A DNA stretch of 64,000 bases from Streptosporangium subroseum (GTDB lineage: Bacteria; Actinomycetota; Actinomycetes; Streptosporangiales; Streptosporangiaceae), in assembly GCF_900188345.1 (NCBI RefSeq), contig NZ_FZOD01000019.1, positions 1 through 64,000 on the forward strand, given 5' to 3'. The notes beneath the pieces were generated by a model that was not told the origin of the DNA, did no database searches, and saw only the letters and a program-made list of their open reading frames with translations. Each line of letters starts with the position of its first letter. The stretch's first letter is position 1. The position numbers and the translations under genes were made by a program. Of the stretch, positions 25,387-35,269 are shown one piece after another.

Positions 25387-25663
25387 AAAACCCGCCCTGA
25401 AGTGCTAGTGGTTTGACAAGGCAGACTAAACGCTAACGCCGCATCTACATAGAGAAATCCGCCGCTCAATCTGTCTCAAATTCGCGATAGATTGAACATG
25501 AAAAATCTTCACAATCACAATTCACCCAAAAATTGGATATATAGGACCACATGAAATGCTCGCCTGGATTTTTTGCCGGGGCGCAGCGACAGTACGCCTG
25601 CACCGCAGGGGAGATCATTGGCTGACCAGTGCTGCACCGTTCATATCAGGTGACCGGAGAGTT
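25387..25663. other. AT-rich intergenic region
   Basis: About 25,420-25,560 is strikingly AT-rich compared with its surroundings and contains the promoter of the nuclease gene on its left. No gene is supported. The composition marks it as recently acquired. Confidence 0.5.
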
Positions 25664-26080
25664 TCAGACTCCGACGATCTTGACGGTTTTTCCGCAGAGC
25701 TTGTTCATGTCGTCCTCGTCGGAGGTGATGACGATCACCGGCCTGACCGCGCGTAGGGCAGTAGCAGCCACCACGGCATCAATGGCGTACTTGTGACCAT
25801 GCAACCGGGCGTCACGCAGAAGCTCGATCGCCCGCGCGCAGACCTCCTCGGTCACCGGCTCGACCTTCAGCCGGGACAGATGCCATTTGAGGCGATCACC
25901 TTTCACCCGGACGTCCTGAGCCTCGATCGGCGTCATCGCGCTGACGACGACTCGGAAGTCGTTGTCCTGAGCTCCACGGACGATCGCGGTCACCCTCTGA
26001 TCGGCCTCGCACCACCTGACCAGGCCTTCGCAGTCGAGGACCACGGTGCCCGCGCTCAACTTGCTTCGTGCGCGCGCCAT
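25664..26080 (-). CDS. vapC: PIN-domain toxin, VapC-like
   Basis: 138 aa. TVVLDCEGLVRWCEAD supplies the first acidic residue, VSAMTPIEAQDV the second (Glu), and HKYAIDAVVAATALRA then VIVITSDEDDMNKL the last pair. This is a VapC-type endoribonuclease. Its start lies inside the antitoxin gene (25-bp overlap), so translation is coupled. It is the gene block closest to the intact msrA. Confidence 0.82.
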   Translation of the reverse strand: MARARSKLSAGTVVLDCEGLVRWCEADQRVTAIVRGAQDNDFRVVVSAMTPIEAQDVRVKGDRLKWHLSRLKVEPVTEEVCARAIELLRDARLHGHKYAIDAVVAATALRAVRPVIVITSDEDDMNKLCGKTVKIVGV

Positions 26081-26367
26081 CCGCCCTCTTCCTGGAGCTC
26101 GGGTGCCGACTTCACGCTGCGAAACAGCTCCGCCGCCTCATCGCGCAATCCCTGCGGAATCGGCCCGGCGGCGGCCTCGTTCGCCTGAAGCGCCTCCTCC
26201 AGGAGGTCTCGCTCGATCTGACGCTCAACCGCGGCATCGACATAGGCGGAGAACCCGCGCACTCCGACGCGTTCCCTGACCGCCCGGATGTTCCCCGCAC
26301 GCAAGGAGACACTCACCTTGACCGCCGGACCGTCCCCCGGGGCGAACTCCCGCTCAGGCACACTCAT
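26056..26367 (-). CDS. Antitoxin of the VapC-like toxin (ribbon-helix-helix type)
   Basis: 103 aa. The central VKVSVSLRAGNIRAVRERVG then VRGFSAYVDAAVERQIERDL has the strand-helix-helix look of RHH antitoxins (VapB group). The tail (AAELFRSVKSAPEL) would bind the toxin. A CTACT-CGA-AGTAG palindrome lies 13 bp upstream of the start, as expected for autoregulation. The gene starts 71 bp from the end of msrA. Confidence 0.75.
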   Translation of the reverse strand: MSVPEREFAPGDGPAVKVSVSLRAGNIRAVRERVGVRGFSAYVDAAVERQIERDLLEEALQANEAAAGPIPQGLRDEAAELFRSVKSAPELQEEGGWRAHEAS

Positions 26368-26379
26368 GCAACTAGTTTA

Positions 26380-26392
26380 CTACTCGAAGTAG
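26380..26392 (-). promoter_or_regulatory. Operator of the vapBC-like operon
   Basis: Inverted repeat CTACT-CGA-AGTAG centred at 26,386, between the antitoxin start and the msrA stop. Likely antitoxin binding site. Confidence 0.5.
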
Positions 26393-26438
26393 CAAATGGT
26401 TGGGAAGCTCACCCATCGATGGATCGAGCGGTCGAGCC

Positions 26439-27128
<690 letters not shown>

Positions 27129-27262
27129 TGCGAACCTCCTCTGGAACACGTTTCACCGGAGAGAACCGTCTGGGGCACCCCCATGTTCCCGTAAGCGCCT
27201 CTTAATAATCCAGCAAGGAAGACTAACTTGTCTTAAAGAACGTAAGGGGCAAAGATTGCTAC

Positions 27263-28171
27263 ATGCCTGAAACGCGCCGTGGAGTCCTGTACGGCATCGC
27301 CGCCTACAGCATGTGGGGTCTGTTCCCGCTGTACTGGCCGCTCCTGAAGCCCTCAGGCGCCCTGGAGATCCTCGCCCACCGCATGGTGTGGTCCCTCGTC
27401 GCCGTCGTGGTCATCCTGGCGGTACGGCGCCACTGGTCCTGGATCGGCGAACTCCTGCGCTCTCCCAGGAAGCTTGGCCTCCTGACCCTCGCCGCAGCCC
27501 TCATCACGGTCAACTGGGGCGTCTACATCTACGCCGTCAACACCGGTCACGTGGTCGAGAGCGCGCTCGGATACTTCATCAACCCCCTGGTCAGTGTCCT
27601 GTTCGGCGTTCTTCTCCTCAAGGAGCGCCTGCGGCCGTGGCAGTGGGGCGCGGTCGGGCTGGGCGCCGTGGCCGTTGTCGTCCTGACCCTCGACTACGGG
27701 CGGCTGCCGTGGATCGCGCTGGTGCTCGCGGCCAGCTTCGGCACCTACGGGCTCGTCAAGAAGATCGCGCAGGTCGGCGCTGCGGAGAGCATGACCATCG
27801 AGACCCTCGTGCTGCTGCTGCCGGCGCTCGGCTACCTGCTCTATCTGGAGCAGCAGGGGACGGCCACCTTCGGGAGCACGGGTCCGGGCCACGCGCTGCT
27901 CCTGGTCGGGGCGGGTGTGATCACCGCTGTTCCGTTGCTCTGCTTCACCTCCGCCGCGATCCGGGTGCCGCTCACCATGATGGGCCTGCTTCAGTACATC
28001 GCCCCGGTCCTGCAGTTCCTCGTCGGCGTGTTCGTCGCGCACGAGGTCATGCCGCCCAGCCGCTGGATCGGGTTCGCCATCGTCTGGATCGCCCTGTCGC
28101 TCTTCACCTGGGACAGCCTCCGCGCCGCCCATCAGGCCCGCCGTACGGCCCTGGAGCCCGTGACCGTCTGA
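27263..28171 (+). CDS. rarD: EamA/DMT superfamily transporter RarD
   Basis: 302 aa with ten hydrophobic segments in two EamA repeats. RGVLYGIAAYSMWGLFPLYW at the N-terminus, LEILAHRMVWSL, and ALGYFINPLVSVLFGVLLLK are RarD signatures. It resembles E. coli chloramphenicol-sensitive protein RarD, a drug/metabolite transporter with no firm substrate. It is divergent from msrA (134-bp gap). AAGGGG precedes the ATG. Its last 21 bp recur twice downstream at exact 60-bp steps. Confidence 0.9.
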   Translation: MPETRRGVLYGIAAYSMWGLFPLYWPLLKPSGALEILAHRMVWSLVAVVVILAVRRHWSWIGELLRSPRKLGLLTLAAALITVNWGVYIYAVNTGHVVESALGYFINPLVSVLFGVLLLKERLRPWQWGAVGLGAVAVVVLTLDYGRLPWIALVLAASFGTYGLVKKIAQVGAAESMTIETLVLLLPALGYLLYLEQQGTATFGSTGPGHALLLVGAGVITAVPLLCFTSAAIRVPLTMMGLLQYIAPVLQFLVGVFVAHEVMPPSRWIGFAIVWIALSLFTWDSLRAAHQARRTALEPVTV

Positions 28172-28310
28172 AGAGGCCTCCGCCCCGCGCGTCAGATCCA
28201 CGGTGGGGCGTTGGAGTCCTTGACCGTCCGGGGAACCCCACGCCACCCGTTCTCATTCGCCACAGGGCAGTTGGAGCCCCCGGTCGCCGGTCGTCCTACC
28301 CCGGTGGGGC
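28151..28310 (+). repeat. 60-bp tandem repeat of the rarD 3' end
   Basis: The rarD end CTGGAGCCCGTGACCGTCTG (28,151) recurs as TTGGAGTCCTTGACCGTCCG (28,211) and TTGGAGCCCCCGGTCGCCGG (28,271). Period is exactly 60 bp; copies decay with distance. Confidence 0.75.
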
Positions 28311-28321
28311 GACAGAATCGT

Positions 28322-28720
28322 TCAGCCCCGCACCGCCAGGACCAGTCGCGACAGCGCCGGGTCGTCGTCGGCCTGTTCCAGTGCCGCGGCCAGGGAGCGC
28401 TCGTAGGTGGGCGTGGCCTCGGCCAGGCGTGCCCGCCCCTCGTCGGTGATCACCGAGTAGACGCCCCGGCGGTCGGCCGAGCACAGGTCGCGCCTGGTCA
28501 TTCCGGCCTCCTCGAGACGGGCGACCAGGCGGGTCACCGAGCTCTGGTTCAGTCCGACGGCCTCGGCCAGCTCCTGCATTCGCAATTCGCCGCCGGAGGC
28601 GCCGGCAAGCTGGACCAGCGCCCGGTATTCGGACAACCCGAGCCCGTGGCCGCGCTGCAGCGCCTTGGCCAGATCGGCCTCCACCCGTGCGTACAAGAGG
28701 GCGAAACGGTCCCAGGTCAT
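28322..28720 (-). CDS. MarR family transcriptional regulator
   Basis: 132 aa. Winged helix: MQELAEAVGLNQSSVTRLVA for the recognition helix, then the wing DLCSADRRGVYSVIT. It is divergent from a RidA-family gene. A 23-bp near-perfect palindrome between them is the obvious operator. Cys in the wing (LCSADRR) could sense oxidants, but this is only a possibility. Confidence 0.88.
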   Translation of the reverse strand: MTWDRFALLYARVEADLAKALQRGHGLGLSEYRALVQLAGASGGELRMQELAEAVGLNQSSVTRLVARLEEAGMTRRDLCSADRRGVYSVITDEGRARLAEATPTYERSLAAALEQADDDPALSRLVLAVRG

Positions 28721-28762
28721 CGTGAGTCTCCTTGCGATCTTCAGCTTGACAGGAGTCTACAT

Positions 28763-28785
28763 GTGCATGCAACATTTGCATGCAC
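28763..28785. promoter_or_regulatory. MarR operator, perfect palindrome
   Basis: GTGCATGCAA-CAT-TTGCATGCAC: two 10-bp arms with a 3-bp spacer, halfway between the divergent MarR and RidA starts. Length and symmetry fit a MarR dimer. Confidence 0.75.
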
Positions 28786-28811
28786 TTACAAGCAAATCTG
28801 AGGAGCCAGAG

Positions 28812-29201
28812 ATGATCCGCCGGCGAGTGAGCATCATCTCTGACCGGTACGAGCCCGATGCCATCTCCCCGGCCATCAGGGTCGGCGACCTCGTGTTCGC
28901 CTCGGGACAGGCCGGGTTCGACGAGAACGGCGTCACCGTGAGCGGCGGCTTCGAATCTCAGGCACGCCAGGCGTTCGCCAACCTGGACCGCGTGCTCACC
29001 GAAGCCGGATCCAGCCTCGCCGACTCGGTCAAGGTGACGATCATGGTTACCGACCTGGAGGCCAATCTGGAGACGATCGTCAAGTTGCGCAGGGAGTTTT
29101 TCGCGGAGCCCTACCCCGCCGACACCCTCACCCAGATCTCCCGCCTGGCCCGGGCCGACTGGGAGATCGAGATCGACGCCACCGCGGTGGTGCGTCAGTG
29201 A
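28812..29201 (+). CDS. RidA family protein (enamine/imine deaminase-like)
   Basis: 129 aa. VGDLVFASGQAGFDENG, then the FESQARQAFANLDRVLTEAG helix and SVKVTIMVTDLEA match the RidA/YjgF trimer fold. The usual catalytic Arg near position 105 (CxxR-x-V) is not obvious here (PADTLTQISRLARADWEIEI), so it may belong to a non-archetypal subgroup. GAGGAG precedes the ATG at 28,812. Probably controlled by the divergent MarR protein. Confidence 0.88.
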   Translation: MIRRRVSIISDRYEPDAISPAIRVGDLVFASGQAGFDENGVTVSGGFESQARQAFANLDRVLTEAGSSLADSVKVTIMVTDLEANLETIVKLRREFFAEPYPADTLTQISRLARADWEIEIDATAVVRQ

Positions 29202-29266
29202 AACTCCCACCCGGACCGCCGAGGGGGAAACCGCGACCGCGCTGACGCGTCACGATGGCCGGCAGG

Positions 29267-30262
29267 TCAGCCGGAGCGCTCGATGACGTAGTGGCAGAGA
29301 GCCAGGTAGGCGGCGCGGGCCGGGATGTCGGGAAGTCCCATGAGGGCCTCGCGGGCACGGTCGGTCCAGGAGACCAGTTCGGCACGGGCGCGGTCCATCG
29401 CGGGGTTGGCGCGCAGCAGGCCGAGTGTCTCCTCGATGTCCTCCTCCGCCACCGGACCGGCCAGCAGCTCCCGCAGGCGTGCGCCCTCGGGCGCGTCGGA
29501 GGCGAGAACATAGAGCACGGGCAGGGTGCGGACACCCTCGCGCAGGTCGGTGCCGGGCGTCTTGCCGGACTCGACCGAATCCGAGGCGACGTCCAGCAGG
29601 TCGTCGCCGAGCTGCCAGGCGACCCCGATGGCCTCGCAGGCCTCCGTCAGACGCTCGACCACCTCGGACGAGGCGCCGCTGAGCATGCCGCCGAACCGGC
29701 CGGAGGTGGAGATCAGGGAACCGGTCTTGTCGGCCAGGACCTCGATGTAGTGGGCCACGTGGTCCTCGCCGGGGCGGGGACCCATGGTCTCGCGGATCTG
29801 ACCGCGGACCAGACGGGAGAACGTCTGGGCCTGGATCCTGACGACGTCGGCGCCGAGGTCGGCGAGGATCTCCGAGGCCTGGGCGAAGAGATAGTCGCCG
29901 GTCAGGATGGCCACGGTGTTGTCCCAGCGGGCGTTCGCCGACGGAGAGCCCCGGCGCACCGGGGCCTCGTCCATCACGTCGTCGTGGTAAAGCGTCGCCA
30001 GGTGGGTCAGCTCGATCACCACGGCCCCCGGCACGACGCCCGGGGCACCCGGGACGCCGAACTGGGCGGCGAGCAGCAGGAGCATGGCCCGGAACCGCTT
30101 GCCGCCCGCCTCGATGAGGTGCTTGGACGCCTCCGTGACGAAGGCGTCCTTGCTCTCCACCGACGACCGGAGCAGCCTCTCGACCTCGGCCAATCCGGAG
30201 GCCACGTCCTGCGCCAACCGCTCGTCGACGAACGGCAGATCAACAACGGGTGGCGCAGCCAT
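29267..30262 (-). CDS. Polyprenyl diphosphate synthase (menaquinone side chain)
   Basis: 331 aa. First Asp-rich motif LYHDDVMDEAPVRRG, second WQLGDDLLDVASD, with GGKRFRAMLLLL near residue 50 for isopentenyl diphosphate binding. These trans-prenyltransferases build the long isoprenoid tail of menaquinone. The location supports this: its start is 16 bp after nuoN, so it is the last gene of the respiratory operon, and menG/menJ are at the other end. ATG 30,262 is favoured over GTG 30,274, whose ribosome site would be too close. Confidence 0.88.
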   Translation of the reverse strand: MAAPPVVDLPFVDERLAQDVASGLAEVERLLRSSVESKDAFVTEASKHLIEAGGKRFRAMLLLLAAQFGVPGAPGVVPGAVVIELTHLATLYHDDVMDEAPVRRGSPSANARWDNTVAILTGDYLFAQASEILADLGADVVRIQAQTFSRLVRGQIRETMGPRPGEDHVAHYIEVLADKTGSLISTSGRFGGMLSGASSEVVERLTEACEAIGVAWQLGDDLLDVASDSVESGKTPGTDLREGVRTLPVLYVLASDAPEGARLRELLAGPVAEEDIEETLGLLRANPAMDRARAELVSWTDRAREALMGLPDIPARAAYLALCHYVIERSG

Positions 30263-30278
30263 GGGTCCTAGCACTCCT

Positions 30279-31832
30279 CTAACGAATGAACAACGCGGAC
30301 GCAGCCTGGTCCGCCAGATCCAGCACCGGCTGCGGGAAAACCCCGAGGACTACCGTAGCCGCTGCCGCGAGGGCGACCACAGCCGAGGTGCCCACGGTGG
30401 GTGCCGCGATGGTCGGCCCGTCGGCGGCCGGCTCGCTGAAGAACATCAGCACGATCACGCGGACGTAGAAGAACGCCGCGATCGCCGAGCTCACCGCACC
30501 CACGATGACCAGCGGCAGCGCGCCGCCGGAGATCGCCGCCGCGAACACGGCGTACTTCGCGAAGAACCCACTGGTCAGCGGAATGCCCGCGAAGGCCAGC
30601 AGGAAGAAGGCGAAGATGCCGGCCAGGACCGGGGAGCGCTTGCCGAGACCGGCCCACCGAGACAGGTGCCCGGCCTCGCCGCCCGCGTCGCGGACCATGG
30701 TGACCACCGCGAAGGCGCCGACCGTGGTGAAGCCGTACGCGGCCAGGTAGAACAGGATGGCCGACAGGGCCTGCTGGTCCTGCTTGATGGTGCCGATCGC
30801 GATCACACCGGTGAGCAGGAAGCCCCCGTGCGCGATCGAGGAGTAGGCGAGCATCCGCTTGATGTCCGTCTGGGTGATGGCCAGAATCGCGCCGACGATC
30901 ATCGTCAGGATCGCGACGCCCCACATGAGCGGCTGCCAGTTCCACTCATAGCCACCCAGAGCGACCCAGAAGACGCGGAGAACGGCGCCGAAGGCCGCCA
31001 CCAGCACGGTGGAGGCCATCAGGGCGGTGACCGCGGTGGGCGCGCCCTGGTAGACGTCAGGCTTCCACGCCTGGAAGGGCGCGGCACCGATCTTGAACAG
31101 CAGGCCGACGCCGAGCATCGCGGTGCCGATCAGCAGCAGCGGCTCCTGGCCGCTGACCGAACTGATCGCCGTGCTGATGGTCTTCAGGTCCACCGACCCG
31201 GCGTAGCCGTACACCAGGGCCATGCCGTACAGGAAGAAGGCCGAGGAGAACGCGCCGAGCAGGAAGTACTTGACCGAGGCCTCCTGCGAGAGCAGGCGGC
31301 GACGGCGGGCCAGACCGCAGAGCAGGTACAGCGGCAGGGACATGACCTCAAGGGCCACGAACATGACCAGCAGGTCGTTCGACGCGGCGAAGAGCAGCAT
31401 GCCCCCGACCGAGAAGAGCATCAGCGGGTAGACCTCGGTCTGGGCGTATCCGTGGCGGACCGCCTCCTCCTCGTCCACGCTTCCCGGTACGGCTGCCGCC
31501 TGCGCGACGAACTGGTCGTCGTCGTTGATCAGCAGCGTGCAGATGAAGGCCAGGATGAGGATGACGCCCCAGATGAACAGCGAGGGGCCGTCCACCGCGA
31601 CCGCGCCCATGGCGGCGGCGACGGTCGGCAGGCCGTTCAGGGCAGTGAGGATGGTCGTGACGAACGCGCCGACCAGGGCGAGCAGCGTGAGCGGTACGTG
31701 GATCGACTTGCGCAGGTAGCGGGGCGCGAACGCCTCGACCAGCACGCCTATGATCGCCGCGCCGAACACGAGCAGCATCGGGGAGAGCAGCGCGTATTCG
31801 ATCGTCGGAGCCTGAATGGTGGTGCCGTTCAC
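30279..31832 (-). CDS. nuoN: NADH-quinone oxidoreductase subunit N
   Basis: 517 aa, about 14 membrane helices; antiporter-like proton-pumping subunit of complex I. Typical core: FVALEVMSLPLYLLCGLARR, LFKIGAAPFQAWKPDVYQGA with the key Lys, and SIAHGGFLLTGV. GTG start overlaps nuoM by 4 bp. Length is as usual for actinomycetes. Confidence 0.95.
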   Translation of the reverse strand: MNGTTIQAPTIEYALLSPMLLVFGAAIIGVLVEAFAPRYLRKSIHVPLTLLALVGAFVTTILTALNGLPTVAAAMGAVAVDGPSLFIWGVILILAFICTLLINDDDQFVAQAAAVPGSVDEEEAVRHGYAQTEVYPLMLFSVGGMLLFAASNDLLVMFVALEVMSLPLYLLCGLARRRRLLSQEASVKYFLLGAFSSAFFLYGMALVYGYAGSVDLKTISTAISSVSGQEPLLLIGTAMLGVGLLFKIGAAPFQAWKPDVYQGAPTAVTALMASTVLVAAFGAVLRVFWVALGGYEWNWQPLMWGVAILTMIVGAILAITQTDIKRMLAYSSIAHGGFLLTGVIAIGTIKQDQQALSAILFYLAAYGFTTVGAFAVVTMVRDAGGEAGHLSRWAGLGKRSPVLAGIFAFFLLAFAGIPLTSGFFAKYAVFAAAISGGALPLVIVGAVSSAIAAFFYVRVIVLMFFSEPAADGPTIAAPTVGTSAVVALAAAATVVLGVFPQPVLDLADQAASALFIR

Positions 31833-33358
31833 TGCCCGGCCCCCTTCTTGTCAGCGACGGCGGGTGTGAACTGGTCAACCTGGACGGTGGACAGGGTCTT
31901 GTCCACGGCCGGGTTGATCACGTCGAGCAGTGGCTTGGGGAAGAAACCGACCGCGATGATGACCGCGATCAGCGGAGCCACGACCCATTTTTCCCGGATG
32001 TCCAGGTCGGGAAAGAGCTTGACGGACTCGGCCGTGGGGCCGGTCATCATGCGCTGGTACATCCACAGGACGTAGACCGCCGCCAGGATCACGCCGGTGG
32101 TGGCGATGATCGCCGGAACCGGGTGAATCTCGTAGGTGCCGATCAGGACCATGAACTCGCTGACGAACGAGGACAGGCCCGGCAGGGACAGGCTGGACAG
32201 GCCGGCGATCAGGAAGGTGCCGGCGAGCACCGGGGCGACCTTCTGGACGCCCCCGTAGTCGGCGATCTGGCTGGAACCTCGGCGGTAGATCAGGAATCCG
32301 GCGATCAGGAACAGCGAGCCGGTCGAGAAGCCGTGGTTGACCATGTAGAGGGTGGCGCCCGCACCCGCGTTCGCGGTCATCGCGAAGACACCCATCGCGA
32401 TGAAGCCGAAGTGCGAGATCGAGGTGTAGGCGATGAGGCGTTTGATGTCGGTCTGGCCGATGGCCACGATCGCGCCGTAGATGATGCCGACGACGGAGAG
32501 CACGATCACCAGCGGGGTGAAGAACTTCGACGCGTCCGGGAACAGCTCCAGGCAGAAGCGGAGCATGCCGTAGGTGCCGACCTTGTCCAGCACGCCGACC
32601 AGCAGCACCGCGGCGCCGGCCGGAGCCTGCGCGGCGGCGTCGGGCAGCCAGGTGTGGAACGGCCAGAGCGGCGCCTTGACCGCGAACGCGATGAAGAAGC
32701 CGGCGAACAGCCACTTCTGCGTGGTCGGGTCCTGGATGGCCCCGATGAGCTCGGGGAACATGAAGGTGCCCTTTTCGGCGATCACGTAGAGCGCGATTAC
32801 CGCGACCAGCATGAGCAGCCCGCCGAAGAGCGAGTACAGGAGGAACTTCACGGCCGCGTAGGACCGCTGGGCGCCGCCGTACGACCCGATCATGAAGTAC
32901 ATCGGGATCAGCATGGCTTCGAAGAACACGTAGAACAGGAAGACGTCGGTCGACGCGAAGACGCCGATCATCATCGCTTCCAGCACCAGCAGCAGCGCGA
33001 AGTAGGTCTTCACCGACCGCTTGGGCGGGGCGTTGGCCCCGGTGCCGTCGGCGTCGTGCCAGGAGGCGAGGATCACGATCGGCACGAGCACCACCGACAG
33101 CGCGATCAGCACCAGCGCGATGCCGTCCACGCCGACGCCGTAGTGCACGCCGAAACGGGGAATCCAGTCGTAGACCTCGGCGAACTGGAAGCGCGTCCCC
33201 GAGGTGGGATTGAACTGGGCCGCGAGCACGCCGGTCAGTACGAGGACGACCAGCGAGATCGCGAGGGCCAGTTGCTTGGCGAGCTTGTCACTCTTGACAA
33301 GGGAGACACCCACCGCGCCCAGAACGGGCACGGCCATCAGGGTCGAGAGCCAGGGCAT
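31829..33358 (-). CDS. nuoM: NADH-quinone oxidoreductase subunit M
   Basis: 509 aa with about 14 helices. VFFEAMLIPMYFMIGSYGG carries the conserved Glu, FAVKAPLWPFHTWLPDAAAQ the conserved Lys region. It is the middle antiporter-like subunit of the membrane arm. ATGA overlap with nuoL decides the start at 33,358; the frame is open further upstream without meaning. Confidence 0.95.
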   Translation of the reverse strand: MPWLSTLMAVPVLGAVGVSLVKSDKLAKQLALAISLVVLVLTGVLAAQFNPTSGTRFQFAEVYDWIPRFGVHYGVGVDGIALVLIALSVVLVPIVILASWHDADGTGANAPPKRSVKTYFALLLVLEAMMIGVFASTDVFLFYVFFEAMLIPMYFMIGSYGGAQRSYAAVKFLLYSLFGGLLMLVAVIALYVIAEKGTFMFPELIGAIQDPTTQKWLFAGFFIAFAVKAPLWPFHTWLPDAAAQAPAGAAVLLVGVLDKVGTYGMLRFCLELFPDASKFFTPLVIVLSVVGIIYGAIVAIGQTDIKRLIAYTSISHFGFIAMGVFAMTANAGAGATLYMVNHGFSTGSLFLIAGFLIYRRGSSQIADYGGVQKVAPVLAGTFLIAGLSSLSLPGLSSFVSEFMVLIGTYEIHPVPAIIATTGVILAAVYVLWMYQRMMTGPTAESVKLFPDLDIREKWVVAPLIAVIIAVGFFPKPLLDVINPAVDKTLSTVQVDQFTPAVADKKGAGQ

Positions 33359-35259
33359 CACATGTTCCCTACGTAGAGCAGCGCGCCAACGACCACGGCG
33401 GCACCAAAGAGGATGGACAACGCGTAGGACCGTACGTAGCCGGTCTGAATGCGACGCAGCCGCCCGGACGTCCCGCCGATCGTCGCGGCCAGGCCGTTGA
33501 CCAGCCCGTCGACGCCGCGGTTGTCGAAGAAGACCGCGAACCGGGTCAGCCACTGGCCGGGGCGCATGAGCAGCGTCTCGTTCAGGGCGTCGCCGTACAG
33601 GTCACGACGGGCGAACGTGGTGAGGAAGGAACCGCGCGGGGCGACCTCGGGCACGTCCGCAGCGCCGTACCGGAACCAGGCGAACACGGCGCCGACGGCG
33701 ACCAGCGCGAGCGTGGCGAGACCGGCGGTGCTCCCGAAGTGGAACACGGGCAACTCCTCGGGCAGGCCGACGGCCGGGGCGAGGAACTTCATGAACCGGT
33801 TGCCCAGGATCAGGAAGGCGCCCAGGAAGATCGAGCCGATGGAGAGCAGGATCAGCGGCACGGTCATGACGGCGGGCGACTCGTGCGGGTGCGCGTCGTC
33901 GGCCCAGCGCTTCTTGCCGAAGAAGGTCATGAAGACCATCCGCGACATGTAGAAGCCGGTGAGACCCGCTCCCAGCACGGCCAGCCAGCCGAGGATCTGG
34001 TTGTGCTCCATGGCCGTCTCGATGATGCCGTCCTTGGTGAAGTAACCGGACAGCAGCGGGAAGCCGATGATCGCCAAGTAGCCGATGATGAAGGTGATCG
34101 CGGTGATCCTCATCACCGGGAACAGCCCGCCGTACCTGCGCATGTCGACCTCGTCGTTCATGCCGTGCATGACCGATCCGGCGCCGAGGAACAGGTTGGC
34201 CTTGAAGAAGCCGTGCGTGATCAGGTGCGCGATGGCGAAGGCGTAGCCCGCCGGGCCGATGCCCGCGGCGAGCATCATGTAGCCGATCTGCGACATCGTG
34301 GAGCCCGCGAGGCCCTTCTTGATGTCGTCCTTGGCGGAACCGATGATCGCACCGGCGAGCAGCGTCGCGACGCCGACGATGGTGACGACCAGCTGCGCGG
34401 TGGGCGCGACCTCGAAGAAGGCACCGGACCGGACGATCAGGTAGACGCCGGCGGTGACCATGGTCGCGGCGTGGATGAGGGCCGAGACCGGGGTCGGGCC
34501 CTCCATCGCGTCCAGCAGCCAGGACTGCAGGGGCAGCTGCGCCGACTTGCCGCAGGCTCCGAGGAGCAGTAGCAGGCCGACGGCGGTCATCGTGCCGTTG
34601 GAGGCCTCACCGGCGAGCGGGAAGACCTTGGCGAAGGCGACCGAGCCGAACGTCGTCCAGATCGTGAAGATGGCGATCAGCAGGCCGAAGTCGCCGACCC
34701 GGTTGACGATGAAGGCCTTCTTGGCGGCGGCCGCCGCCGAGGGCTTGTGCTGCCAGAACCCGATCAGCAGGTAGGAGGCGAGACCCACGCCCTCCCAGCC
34801 GATGAACAGGGCGACGTAGTTGTCGGCCAGCACCAGCAGGAGCATCGCCGCGACGAACAGGTTCAGGTAGGCGAAGAACCGGCGCCGGTCGGGGTCGTGC
34901 GACATGTAGCCGATCGAGTAGATGTGGATCAGCGATCCCACACCCGTGATCAGTAGGGCGAAGCTGATCGACAGCGGGTCGATCAGCAGCCCCATGTCGG
35001 CCATGCCGGGGATGAACTGGTAGAGCGCGACCCCCATGCGGCGCTGGTCCTCGGGCAGGCCCAGCAGCTCGACGAACGAGGCGACGGCCACCACGAAGGA
35101 GGCCAGCACCATGGCGACGCCGAGGAAGTGGCCCCAGCGATCGGTACGGCGGCCACTCAGCAGGAGGATCGCGGCACCCAGCAGTGGAAGCACGATCATC
35201 AGCCAGGAGACCCCGACCACTCCACTGGAGTGCGGAATGATCTCAACAGGAGATTGCAC
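33358..35259 (-). CDS. nuoL: NADH-quinone oxidoreductase subunit L
   Basis: 633 aa. Antiporter-like core (SFALLITGVGSLIHIYSIGY, FIGWEGVGLASYLLIGFW, and MEGPTPVSALIHAATMVTAG) plus the C-terminal extension that forms the lateral helix along the membrane arm and ends in a transmembrane anchor (ILFGAAVVVGALLYVGNM). GTG start with AGAGGTG about 6 nt upstream. It starts 10 bp after nuoK. Confidence 0.95.
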   Translation of the reverse strand: MQSPVEIIPHSSGVVGVSWLMIVLPLLGAAILLLSGRRTDRWGHFLGVAMVLASFVVAVASFVELLGLPEDQRRMGVALYQFIPGMADMGLLIDPLSISFALLITGVGSLIHIYSIGYMSHDPDRRRFFAYLNLFVAAMLLLVLADNYVALFIGWEGVGLASYLLIGFWQHKPSAAAAAKKAFIVNRVGDFGLLIAIFTIWTTFGSVAFAKVFPLAGEASNGTMTAVGLLLLLGACGKSAQLPLQSWLLDAMEGPTPVSALIHAATMVTAGVYLIVRSGAFFEVAPTAQLVVTIVGVATLLAGAIIGSAKDDIKKGLAGSTMSQIGYMMLAAGIGPAGYAFAIAHLITHGFFKANLFLGAGSVMHGMNDEVDMRRYGGLFPVMRITAITFIIGYLAIIGFPLLSGYFTKDGIIETAMEHNQILGWLAVLGAGLTGFYMSRMVFMTFFGKKRWADDAHPHESPAVMTVPLILLSIGSIFLGAFLILGNRFMKFLAPAVGLPEELPVFHFGSTAGLATLALVAVGAVFAWFRYGAADVPEVAPRGSFLTTFARRDLYGDALNETLLMRPGQWLTRFAVFFDNRGVDGLVNGLAATIGGTSGRLRRIQTGYVRSYALSILFGAAVVVGALLYVGNM

Positions 35260-35269
35260 CGGCCACCTC

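Noticed and set aside
30084..32075. 663-codon open frame on the plus strand opposite nuoN and nuoM
   Set aside because: Shadow of high-GC3 coding on the other strand: very rich in Arg/Gly/Glu/Asp/His, no domain, while the minus frame is clearly NuoN/NuoM.
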